The translations under genes and the position numbers were made by a program. This document shows, one piece after another, positions 44,501-56,500 of a DNA stretch of 64,000 bases (positions are counted from its first letter, which is position 1; each line of letters begins with the position of its first letter). The notes under the pieces are model-generated. The model was not told the DNA's origin. It saw only the letters and a list, made by a program, of their open reading frames with translations, and made no database searches. Source of the stretch: Hemicordylus capensis (Eukaryota > Chordata > Lepidosauria > Squamata > Cordylidae); contig NC_069659.1 of assembly GCF_027244095.1 (NCBI RefSeq), positions 87,665,501-87,729,500 of the forward strand, given 5' to 3'.

Positions 44501-46433
44501 TCTCCTGCATGGAGAAGTGGGCTTCTTCCCCTCCCTCTATATTCTATCTATATAATTCTCTAAGACATACCTGTCTCTAATCCCATGCGTGGCAGCTCTC
44601 ATGACAGTTTGTGAGTGAGCTGCCGGGGGTGGGGGGGAGAAGGAGGTGACTGGCCAGGCAGAGAGAGAAAACGGTGGGCAGGCAGCCTGACCATGGCTGT
44701 TCTCCTCACAAGTAGACCAGCCAAGAGGGCAGCACAGCCTTCTCCTTCAGGCCTGCCTGCTGGCCAAATGACAGGTCGGGCCACATCGGGGCCGAATGAG
44801 GCCTCTGAGTGGGGTGGGGGAAGCAAAGGGTTAGGAGGCAATGGTAGAGAGAGCAAAGGGCGAGGGGCAAGCGGGGGGGGAGCAGAGGGTGAGGGGCAAA
44901 GGGCAAGAGGGGAGTGGAGGAATGGCTGAGTGAAGTTTCCAGGGAGTGGGAGGCTGAGTGAGGGTGCCTTCTGCCACCCCGCCAAGTCTCTGGGGTAGGG
45001 AAGGCCGAATGTAGTAGCACATAGATGCTCTGTGTAGGTTCAGCTTGTAAAGCATAATAATCACATCCAACTACTTGGCTATTTCTCCCTTGGCAGCTTT
45101 TACTAGCCAAGTAAAAGCAAGATCAAGAACACTTGGGGCTGCCTTCGTTCTACTGAGAATCTTATCCACAGCCTCAGGCCACACACACTGAAATGTATCC
45201 AAATACAAGAGTGGACAGTGCTTAAAGCAAGTCCCCATATACTACAATAACTGCCATCTAAGACAAAATGGATACGGGGTCCTGTTTTCTTTTTAAGTAA
45301 CATGCCAACTAGTCAGTGGGCTACTGAGTTGAGACATCAAAACAAATCTTGGCATATTACAGCCTTCAAAAGGAAGTGGGCATTCATGTGGGCACAGGAA
45401 GGGCAGTTGCAGAAGCCTCAAGTGAACCTGTCCTTTGATTCTCCCAATGTTGTCCTAGCTATCATCTGAATTATTTCATCATCCACAACTCTGAGGTAAA
45501 CAAAGCTGCTGAACAGATTCCACCAAGACTGAAAGGGCACTCAGGAGTGATTGAGTCAACCACTGGAGCACCTACTAGAGACTCATCAGGGCTTTGAAAT
45601 AATTCCTGGCCTGGCAAAAATCCCCAATGTCTGTCTGAAAAGCAAACAGTTCCATAGGCTTCTGGGTTGTGTCTTCTTAGAGACTTGCCCACCTTGCAGA
45701 AATTTGAGTATGCAGAAAACTTTATAACCCTATCAGATAGTGATCTCTCCATGACAAGGGAATTATAGCAAATTCCCTACCTGAGATAGCTTACATCCTG
45801 TGTTAAAAAAAAATAAAAATCAAGAATTTTACCAGCCACATGGGGAGGGACCAATACTAACAGAAAGGACCATGGTTGTCATTGGCAACCATAAAGTTTT
45901 AAAAGCACTTCTGCCAAGTGGGAGGGCTCTGCTTGAATGTTGAAGTTCCTCAAGATAATACGCCTAAGAAAATCCAACATCACCTCATTAGCTCAGACTG
46001 TGATGAACAGTGAGGTATGTCAGCAGAATCACTGTCCAGCCACAGAGGCTTGCCATCAGACAGAAACACTCAAAATGCTGGGATTGCCTGATGGAAAGGG
46101 GGACACACTCTCACAATAATCCCTGCAACCTCAATGCTCAATGTGTGCTTGCAACAAGAGGAGCACAGAGCTGGGAGAGCTTTACTCCTGCTTTGTCCAG
46201 TCAGGTCTCCATCACACAAACCAATTCAACATTATCTGCCATTTACTGACTCACCTTCAACTAACCCTCTTCTATCCATAAGGAGTCATCCCAGCAGTGA
46301 TTAGAGGTTCCCACATACCCAGTGGTTAAGAAATATCCCTATTTCTTTATTCTATTATAACTCAAGAATATTTGAAGCTTCCCCATCTTTTCTCACTCTA
46401 AAAAGCATTAACAAAAGACATATGTCCAAACAG
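44501..46433. other. Intergenic CFAP298-SYNJ1, G-rich then unique
   Basis: The 44600-44990 stretch is G/A-rich and opens long frames on both strands without domain similarity. The remainder holds nothing recognised. Confidence 0.45.
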
Positions 46434-46632
46434 TTAAGAACATAAGAACAGCCTTGCTGGATCAGGCCCAAGGCCCATCTAGTCCAGCATCCTGTTTTGC
46501 ACAGTGGCCCACCAGGTGGATGGAAGCCACAGGCAGGAGTTGAGGGGAGTGCCCTCGCTCCTGCTGTTACTCCCCCACAACTGGTACTCAGAAGCATTTT
46601 GCCTTTGAGGCTGGAGTCCTTTTGAGAATAGC
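46434..46632 (-). mobile_element. CR1 LINE 3' end, first copy
   Basis: Reads, inverted, the same 3' terminal phrase as the EVA1C intron CR1: AAGAACAGCCTTGCTGGATC, GGCCCATCTAGTCCAGCATC, then GAAGCCACAGGCAGGAGT. Confidence 0.9.
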
Positions 46633-46636
46633 TTAA

Positions 46637-47300
46637 TATAAGAACGCAAGAACAGCCCTGCTGGATCAGGCTCAAGGCCTAACTAGTCCAGCATCCAGTT
46701 TCACACAGCAATCCCCCAGATGCTTCTGAGAAGCCCATAGGCAAGAAGTGAGGGCATGCCCTCTCTTACTGTTGCTCCCCTGCAACTGGTATTTAGAGGC
46801 ATCTTGCCTCTGAGGCTGGAGATGGCCTATAGCTACCAGACTACTAGCCATAGAAAGACCTGTCCTCCATAAATTTGTCTAAGCCCCTTTTAAAGCCATC
46901 TAACCTACTGGTTATCCCCACATCCTGTGGCAGATAATTCCATAGATTTACATATGTATCTACCGCCCAAAACCTACGTCTCTGGGTGGTGCAGAGACAC
47001 CCAGATTATGCATTGTGTGAAAAATTACTTCCGTTTGTTGGTTATAAAGTTCCTGGTCTTCAGCTTCATGGGATGAGCCCCGGTTCTAGTGTTGTGAGAA
47101 GGGGAGAAACATTTCTCTGTCCATTCTCTTTACTCCATACAGAATATTATACACCTCTATCATCTCTTCCCTTAGTTGCCTCTTTTCCAAACGAAGGAGG
47201 CCCAGATGCTTCCTTGCCTCATAAGGCAGATACTCCAACCCCGATAATCTTGGTTGCCCTTTTCTGCACCTTTCCCAGTTTTACAATGTCCTCAAGATAC
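46637..47300 (-). mobile_element. CR1 LINE 3' end, second copy
   Basis: A second, longer CR1 3' fragment directly beside the first. It runs from AAGAACAGCCCTGCTGGATC through the 3' UTR into the ORF2 C-terminal coding part (GCCTCATAAGGCAGATACTC; GGTTGCCCTTTTCTGCACC). It has accumulated indels. Confidence 0.88.
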
Positions 47301-47309
47301 AGTATCCTT

Positions 47310-49685
47310 CAGGTAAGGTCTAGTTTTACGTAACATGTGCAGAAACATCGTCTGTGTATTTTCCTGCCCGAGCAGTCTACCTGAGATGGGGGCAGGGAAA
47401 CACAGTTAGTGTAAAATTATACATGAAACACATGAAGTGGTGATAGCTTCATATTGTAATGTCTAGTTATGCGATCTGAATAAAAACAGAAGTTTTTAGT
47501 TTAGAATCTGAAGTCCGTGTCCTTTTCAGAAGAGGTTAATTATTTGAAAGTTGAAAGCCTGGAAACGTAACACAATGAAAATAAGCCAAATCCTTGAACA
47601 GCATCAATAATCCTCTGAAAGATGGGTATATTTATTTCATTAAAGCAACACCAAACTTCACAGGATATGTATGGAATATTGTAGAGCACTGGGTTAATAC
47701 TGTAGTTTTGTAATGAATACAGTCAAATAATATTGTGTACCACAAGTAATAAGCTGCTACACATTAACAAAGCAATTTGCCACAGGGAACACACTCCATG
47801 GAAACACAGCATTTTAAAACTAGTTGGTAATTTTGACACTGCTAGTAATTAAACTTTAACAATATACATTATGATGGTAACTATACATTACAATCCATCC
47901 TATGCTCATAGGTGCTTTGTTGCATTTTTGCGTACTTTGCTGCCAAATTTTGTAATCCAGTGAAGGTATTGGGGGCCTACATTTTAAATATCTTATAGAA
48001 AATCTGTAACTGAAATTAAATATTTCAACAAGGACTACATATCACTGAACTGTAATTTGCACTAACTTTCCAGAACACAATTGTTTTGCCAACATAATAC
48101 CAAAAGCACAATCACAAAGATGTTAATCAGAGTTTTAACTAGTTAAGTCACATACTTAAGCACAAAGTTTTTAGCATCACTGCTGTTTTAAAAAGAACAA
48201 GTACTTTTAAATGAACTGTAAAAGTACAATACAGAAGTCACTTTATTTCTCTAGTCAACTGCAATTAATGGTTGTGCACCGTTAGATGGGAGGATTCATG
48301 TAAATACACTGGGATAGAATTTAGAAAATTAATTTGACTACTGCTGCTCAGTTAAATGCTAGTATGCTGTGATTCATTCACAAATGCAACAAGAGGCAGA
48401 CTTTGCTAACAGAGTAAATAAGAGCAGATTGCTAATATCAACAAGAGCAGGCATATTCAGCAAGGCCCTTCTCAAGAGATATTGAATGTGTTTTTAAAAA
48501 GCAAGCAATATAATAGCTGTTATACTGTGAATGAACTTGCCTAGCAAAGTATTGCTGAAAAACTTGTGAGTTTCCTTCATGACGCCAAAATACTACATTT
48601 ATTAAATGTCATTCATTTCAAAAGTCATTATGATAGGGCCATTTGGAGGTTTATAAAGCATTGTGCAAATTGTGACAGATTTAGCAGCATTGTCAGGCTC
48701 TGTCTGCAAGGATAAGTGATTAAAATGTTGACAGAACAGTACAGAAACTGTTGGCAGAAGTTTGTTCTGTTGAAGACTCTCATTTGAGATATAGCACTAT
48801 ACTCCTAGCAAGGGCTCTTGCTAGGAGCCTGAACAAAATTGAACAAAATTCCTGAACAAAATTGAAATAGATGGACCAGATATCAGATTACTTCCCAGAC
48901 CTTCATATCAAAAGTTACCCCCTCATCCCGCAATTATGAGGTTCATAATTCCCAAGGAAAAGTATTAGAGAAGTTAGAGCAGGAAAGTTCCTTAATATGA
49001 ATCATGTCCAAAACTAAAATTTAATGGAACTTTCATATTTGTTTTTGTGTGCGCAAAAACACCACATTTACAATGGCAAACAAACTATTAGTATGTGCTG
49101 CTAACCAAATCATAAGAAAAACCTTAAGCAGCATGGCACTACCTTTACAAATTTTCATAAATCTCTGGTATAACTTATTTCCCCAACATTACCCCTCAAA
49201 AAAATCATTATTTGAATAAATCTCTGGCAGTTCTTTGTTTAATACTTACAAATATACCAGTTATCAGGTACTAGAAATTATTGTATGTTCTACCAGTCAC
49301 GAGGGTACTTAAAACGGTATTTAATTCCTTCTGTAAGAAACAGAAGTGTTAAGAACTATGTGCACTCTCTAGAGAAAGCAATGCTTCTGTGTGCTACTGA
49401 CAACCAAATGGGAGGAAACACCTACTTTTGTACTTGAAGTCCACTGAAGTCTTTAGAACTCGTGTATACATAACCTTCCCTGCTTATTAGAAGTGGCAGA
49501 ATGAGATAAAGTGTGGTTAACTGTATATTACCATATATACATATATTTAAAGTTTGTACACAGAGATTTGATATTTAAGATTCAGTGCAGCAGACAAAAT
49601 AATTATTGCACATAGAAGTACATCACAATGCCCAATTATATTGGATACTTTTAAGCAAGTAACTTAACATTCAGTTTTAAAGAAA
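47310..49685 (-). other. Probable SYNJ1 3' UTR and downstream flank
   Basis: No repeat or separate gene is recognised. The sequence is AT-rich and directly follows the SYNJ1 stop codon. Minus-strand AATAAA signals occur at 47631-47636 and 48242-48247, which would give a 3' UTR of about 1.4-2.1 kb. Inference from position. Confidence 0.5.
47631..47636 (-). promoter_or_regulatory. SYNJ1 poly(A) signal candidate
   Basis: Reads AATAAA on the minus strand about 2 kb past the SYNJ1 stop and before the CR1 fragments. An alternative is 48242-48247. Confidence 0.35.
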
Positions 49686-50513
49686 TTATCTTTCAGTAAA
49701 ATGTGCCGATAAAGCGTTAGGTTCAAGGGAAGTAAGAGGATCTGTAGCAGATTTGGTGCTGGTTGACCTGGATGGTACAGGAGGTGGTCCTGCTGGAGGT
49801 GGATGGAAAGAATCAGAGCTTCTGTTCCAGTCACTGTGATTGGCAGAGTTGGAGCCAAAGATATGTTGTTCAGGGCCCACTGTACTTGGAAAGCAAGTTG
49901 CTTGCATGGAACTAGCTCTCTTTAATTCTGTGGAATTGTTCAGTGACCTTTGCTTCAACATAAATTCCTCTTCTTCAAAAGTTACCCATCTTTTTGGTTT
50001 TCTATTGTTACCTACAGAAGATTCACTTTGCAAACTAAAACAGTCTTCAAATGGATCAACATAAAATGCAGTCTTGCCTTTATGGTGACTGGGAGGCTTT
50101 AGAGGTGGAAAAGGATAAGCAGCAGATCCTTCTGTTGAGCAATCTGAAGTCACTCCAGATTCTTGGGCGTATGTTCTAAATGGATTTCCAGCATTATTTT
50201 TTTCAGTGAATGGATTTGTGCTGTTTTGTCTAGTAGCAAATGGATTTGGAGAACTGCGAATATGTTCTTCACATTTACTATACACTGGAATAGGTGGCAT
50301 TGCTGGCATGCAATTCACGTAACTCAAATTATTAAAATTGTCTGTTGCAGAAGGCAACTTTGTCAGCATCTTTTGGTTTAAAGGTACAACTGGTGACATT
50401 TGAACTGATGACTGAATTTTGGGTGCAGAAAGCAGCTGAAGGGACAGATCTTCAAAAGGATAATTGTTTAGTTGTGTTTCGAGCGGAACAGCATGAAATC
50501 CATTTGTTTTAAT
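49686..50513 (-). CDS. SYNJ1: SYNJ1 last exon: 170-kDa isoform tail
   Basis: One exon of 275 codons plus stop. Three NPF motifs are clustered at about 50178-50250 ([22 protein letters not shown]). [12 protein letters not shown] lies near 50030-50062 and [10 protein letters not shown] near 49965-49990. A proline-rich [12 protein letters not shown] comes near the end, and the final residues FTER match human. The stretch between motifs is clearly diverged from human, as expected for a disordered tail. Acceptor ATTTTTCAG. Confidence 0.95.
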   Translation of the reverse strand: MKTNGFHAVPLETQLNNYPFEDLSLQLLSAPKIQSSVQMSPVVPLNQKMLTKLPSATDNFNNLSYVNCMPAMPPIPVYSKCEEHIRSSPNPFATRQNSTNPFTEKNNAGNPFRTYAQESGVTSDCSTEGSAAYPFPPLKPPSHHKGKTAFYVDPFEDCFSLQSESSVGNNRKPKRWVTFEEEEFMLKQRSLNNSTELKRASSMQATCFPSTVGPEQHIFGSNSANHSDWNRSSDSFHPPPAGPPPVPSRSTSTKSATDPLTSLEPNALSAHFTER

Positions 50514-53500
50514 CTGAAAAATAAATACAGTGCTCAAACATGTCACTTTGCTGCTAAAGGGTCTTACTTTTTCATTGTGTATGGAAGAACAAACAGCTCT
50601 GGACTTCTGCCTATCATAATTAACTTCATGTTTTATAAGACATTCTTCTCAGAGTTTCTTTCTATACAAAACAAGTTTTACAATTTTCATTGCCTTTTCA
50701 CTGGCAAAATACACATAGGCTGAGCTGTATTGAAATACCTTCTATTGATTGCTATGACTATAAAGTTTTGTACAGCTTTCTGAACAATGTATCACTGTTG
50801 GGTAAAATATATTGCACTTTACTACTGAAGAACTAAATACTAAAGAAAAAAATTAAATGTAGTCACTTTTTCATGCAGAAAAGGATGATGTTATTAAGTA
50901 CTTATCACAATGAAAGAAAAAAGTTAGTAGCATTTTTAAAAAAAGTTATATGACCTCTATTTCTCATAAAAGAATATTTTGAAGAATGAATTATTATATT
51001 GACTGGTTAAAAGTTCATAACGAAGCTGAAACACATCATACACTATTCAACTTCCAGACCAATTCTAAGCATACTTGGAAGTATACCTCACAATGACTGG
51101 AACTAGTTTAAAATGTGAGAACCAAGACAAGCACAGGCTTCAATCCCAGTTCACAGGGCTGAAGATGCCTCTTCAGTGTTACTGCATACACGGGCCCAAA
51201 GGGTGGAGCAAGCTCAGTGCTTGCTCTGGCTGGCCCCGAAGGCTGGCTAGAGGCAGATGTGTTGCAACTGCCAGCAGGAAGTAGAAGCTGGCCCCTGCCC
51301 AAGTGCAGGAGACATACCCTACAATTTCCATCTCATCTACAGTCCTATACATTCCCTGCACAGGCTACAGTCCTAAACACATTTCCTTAGAGTAAGCCTC
51401 AATAAAGTTAGTAGGCCTTAGTTCTGAGTAAATATGCTCACTCTTATGAAAGTGTATGATTATTCAACAAATCTATATTAGATACGCTGATCCAATACCA
51501 AGTTTTATGTACAACAAATCTACCAGCATGTTTTAAATCTGAAGATTAATCTCAACATCACTTTTAAAAAGCAAGTTGTTTATGCATCTCATAAGATGCA
51601 TAAACAACTTGCTGTTTTAAAAAGTGATGCTGAAGCTGCAGTGAAGCTTACATATAAATCAAATCCAGTCTGGCATAGTGTAATAGACATGCTGAGTTTA
51701 TGGCATAATTTAAAGTTACCAAGTCCAAGAACAGCAGCATCACTACATTTATAAGGTTTAACTGAACAAGTTTGTTACATTGGCTTCAAAAGCAAAGCAA
51801 TCATTTGTTCACTGATGCAAGACTAGTTTCATATTAAAACAAGAAGTAGACAGAATGTCCTTTTAACTAAAATGTCAACTTTTGCTTGATCTACTTGTAA
51901 GAGAACAGTTGATTCACATGAAGAGAATTTGAAACAAATGTTTTCCAGCGTCCATTTTATTTCTGCAACGTAATCTTAAACTACCAGGGTTAAACAGTTT
52001 GAGAGAGATGGTGAAATCAAGTATTCTCTACAGCAACAGTTCTCAAAGTATGAAGCAGGCCACCCTAGAGCAGTGCAAGTGAGGCTTCAGATTCTTTCCC
52101 TAGTATTCACTAAGCTTTGAAACAGTAACCCCCTCCCCCACACAGTTTGCATGCCTTTTCCTCCACCAGTGGAGCTGCAGGGAGCTCTGTGCCCTCCTCT
52201 CTTGGACTGTTAGGGCAATGTTTTCCAGGCCTTTTGCTCCTGCTCCCTGCACAAAGTAGTCATTGCTAACCAAGCCATTTATTTTAGAAACTGTATTGAT
52301 TTCTTGGCTGCGGGAGAAGCTTACAGGATACAGTTTGAGAACTCTTGCTCTACTGAGCCATTGCATACAAAGCTAAGTAAGGTGCATTATGTCAATAATA
52401 CGTTGCAACAATAAAGAAAACTAGGGTATGCCTGCCTACTTATGTAGGCATGTGATTTTAATACAAGTACAGATGTATGGAACCAACTTATTCATACATC
52501 TTTTCTGCTAGAATGTATGGAGAACAAAGAATGGATGGAGATCACATATAAGACCAGTAAATAGTCAGGTACCTTTTACCCTGATGGTTGATCCTGCTTG
52601 TGAGAAAGACAGACATCAAAAGGAAAGTATTAGGAGGGAATTCAAGGTAAAAGGTTTCAAAACTAGTACATTTGATAAGAATATATACAAAATTTTATAG
52701 TGAGGACACACACACATTCTGCAAGTCATGCATTTTTTCTGTACAAATTCTTGAGACACTTTTGAAACATTTTAACTGTCAGACAGTAACTTACCAATAT
52801 ATTGATCCAGTTTTTTCAATGTTAGCGGTTACTTTGATCACACACATGCAGAAACACTGTAGACTACTAATGTAGTGGCCAGAGCTATACATCAGAACTT
52901 TCCTCGTTTGAATCTCACTCTACCACAAGCTCACTAGGTGGGCCTTTGGCAAGCTACCTCCTTTTAACCTTCACTCCCTATCTGCAATATGGAGATAATA
53001 CCACCTTACAAGGTTGTTGTAAGGATAGCAAGATAATTCATACGAAGCATGCTATACAAATGCTCAGTATCATTAAAGGCAACCCTGGTGTTGCACCAAC
53101 AGGGCAGTTGCACAACGACCAATGGAAGCATCACCATCCATAAGCTGTTCTAAGTCATTGCACAACTTCCCTTCACACTATACTGTCAGGGCTGCCTTTC
53201 ATGTTGCAACAGCCGCAGTGGGTCCCTAGTGCTGGCATTCCTGGGAGCAAATATCAGCCAGTTTCTCTTACAAGTGCCTTAAGTGTTTATTTATCTTGAA
53301 AAAGAAGAGAGTCTGGAGTGATCAAGTGTCTATTCATATGACCACTTCAACCTGATTTTAAGATCTGAGCTGGTAGTACAACTAGCAAGTACAGTAGTCT
53401 GTACTTCTGTGACTAGCAAGTACAGCAGTCTGAAAGGCCTGGATTTTGCACTCTGACAACCACAGACTGATTTGAAGTGATTCAACTGAATGGGCCTCAA

Positions 53501-56500
53501 GTCACAAAAGCTACCTATTAGATTTGATCAAAACAAACCTACACTGTCAGATTACATGTTCATACATGTTTTAGCAAAATGTATCTAGCTCTACTCTTTT
53601 ATGCTTTAATAGGCTATTTGGGGCAAAGTGAATGGAGGACATTGTACAACTGCCTTCTGCTTCAGCAAGTGGAATCAGATGTGTCATCTACTCTAGATCT
53701 ATTCCAGCTTGATGTGCCTGAGGATGTGGTCAGGCTACTTGAAAACCAGGCCACGCCAGTCCCTTGTGTGGGGGGTTAAAGCTGCCCAAGACTGTGTCCC
53801 ATGCTAGGTGTCCAATGTGGCAAACACTTCTTTGAAGGAGGGGACTAGCCCTCCTTTTCCAAAGCTGGCAGTGGTGTGGCCCCACTTGAAGAATTCCGCC
53901 TGAACTCAGAGGATTTGAACTATCAACCAGTCTCAAATTTGCCATTCTTAGGCAAATGTTGGAGCATGTTGTAATGTTTCAGTTCCAGATAGTCCTGGAT
54001 GACACTGCTTATTTAGATTCTTTCCAGTCTGGTTTTCACCCTAGTTATGGCCTGAGACAGAGCCCACTTTGGTTACCCTAGTGGATAGCTTTCCACTGGG
54101 AGACAGAAATGGGAAGTGTAACCCTGTTGATTCTCTTGGACCTCTGCAGCTTTTGAAACCATATACCATAGTATCCTTCCGGAGCACCTCTCTGGAATGA
54201 GACTGTGGCATGGTGATAGAGAAATCCTGGTCCTTCTTTGAGGTGTTTTCCAGAAGGTTGTGCTGGGGGGCTACTTTTCCACCTCTTGGTGTTTGTAGTT
54301 TCTCAGAGTTCCATCCTGTTCTCCACACATTTTAGTATCTATATGAAACCTATACAAGGGGTCACATGGAGGTTTGGGCTGAAATATCATCAATGTGAAA
54401 ATGATACTCAGCTCTTGCTCTCTAGTTTTCATCTGAAAATCCTAGAGAAGTAATAGATGTCCAGAATCAGTTCTGGATGAGAATGAATAAGCTGAAACTT
54501 AATCCAAACAAGCTGGAGGTACTGCTGATATACCTATATCTGCCAATTCAAATGGAGGCATACAGCCTGTTTCAGTTGCACTCCCCTAAGGCAACAGGTA
54601 CATAGTCTAGGGCCATTGTTGGATCTGCGGTTGATCATGGGTGCCAGGAGTACCTTTTGTTAGTTTCAGCTGATGCACCAGCTGCAGTCCTAGCTGCACT
54701 ATTACCTACATGCTGGCCACATTCCAGGTTGGATTACTGCAATGGCAATACACATGTGGTTGCTTTTGAAGGCAGTCTGAGAACTACAATAGGTTCAAAA
54801 TACAGTTGTCAGACTGTGAGGAAGGGTGCATAAAGCTATATAAAGTAAAGGTAAAGTGTGCCATCAAGTCGATTTTGACTCTTGGCGCCTACAGAGCCCT
54901 GTGGTTTTCTTTGGTAGAATACAGGAGGAGTTTACCTTTGCCTTTTCCCATGCAGTATGAGAGGATGCCTTTCAGCATCTTCCTATATCGCCACTGCCCG
55001 ATATAGTACCAGTGGGGATTCAAACTGGCAACCTTCTGCTTGTTAGTCAAGCATTTCCCTGCTGTGCCACTTAAGGTGACATAAGGTGATATACACTACA
55101 CCAATACTGCATTATCTGCACTGGTTACCAAATTGTTTCTGATCTCACTGTACAGTGCTGATACTGATCTTTAAAGCCCTAAATGCCCTGGGACAACGTT
55201 ATCATAGGGACTGCATTTGACCATATACCTCTACCAGAACCTTAAAATTAACCTCAGGAGTGTTGCTCTAGGGCCCATCACTGACTGAGGTGCATTTGGC
55301 AGGGATCAGGGATTCTTGTGAAATTCTCAGGATACCCATCTAACTCCACTTCTGCAAATGTTTAGGAAATAGCTGAAGATCCTGTTTTTTCACAGGGCCT
55401 TTGGTGAAGGCCTTTGATCTTGCCAGTTGTAATTGTAATTGCTATGCCTTGCAATTTTAATATGAATGTATTTTTAGCTCTGTTTCTTAAACTGTAGTTT
55501 TATTATGATTTTAAGTGTTGGTAGCCTCCTTGTGAAGATATATTTTGAAAAGTGGGGTATAAATTGTATAAAATAAAAGCAAATAAGTATAAGCAGCAAA
55601 AGTCATCTATTGTTTCCATTGTTTAGAAGGATGGTAAATCAAAATATTGACAGAAGTTTAAAGTTCTCTTTAGACAAAAGTTGATACCCACCATAGACTA
55701 ACAGATTATACTTAAGGTATCTAACTTTTTAACACTGCCCTCCACAGCATCTAATAGAGGAGCTCTGAAAATAAAATTTCAGAATCCATATTCACTGACA
55801 GCACTGAACAAATTCTGCAATGCTATGTATTGTATGTATTTATTCAATTTCTATATCGCCCTTCCAAAAATGGCTCAGGGCAGTTTACACAGAGAAAAAA
55901 CAAATAAATAAGATGGATCCCTGCCCCCAAAGGGCTCACAATCTAAAAAGAAACATAAAATAGTCACCAGCAACAGTCACTGGAGGTACTGTGCTGGGGG
56001 TGGATAGGGCCAGTTACTCTTCCCCTGCTAAATAAAGAGAATCACCACATCAAAAGGTGCCTCTTTGCCCAGTTAGCAGGGGTTGTATGTAACACAAAAT
56101 TCTTTTTTGCATTTGCTGTAACAGTGACATACCTACCACTCTGGAATTTGAACCAACTAGTCTGATTTCATAACTGGTTTTAATCCCCATAACTACCTTA
56201 GCTCTGCAAACTGATCAGTTATCAAATTCTGAATATGTATGACATAACCATATAGTATGCAAAATTACTTTGCATAATAGGGTATTCTTGCCATGCTTTA
56301 CAAACAAACAACCACCCTGTTCTGCACAGTAACTACCAGGCCTTTATTCTGGATACATATAGCCCAATCCAATGCATGTTGATTTGGAAGTAAGTACCAG
56401 TCAGTTCAGTAGTACTCCCAGATGTGCCACAGTCTCCAAAGTAAGCCATTGCATAAGTACTGAGAAACAATATTATCTGAAAGTTTCTTCCCCAACGAGC

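Noticed and set aside
44599-45110. Pro-rich and Gly-rich frames on opposite strands
   Set aside because: Mirror products of a G/A-rich tract.
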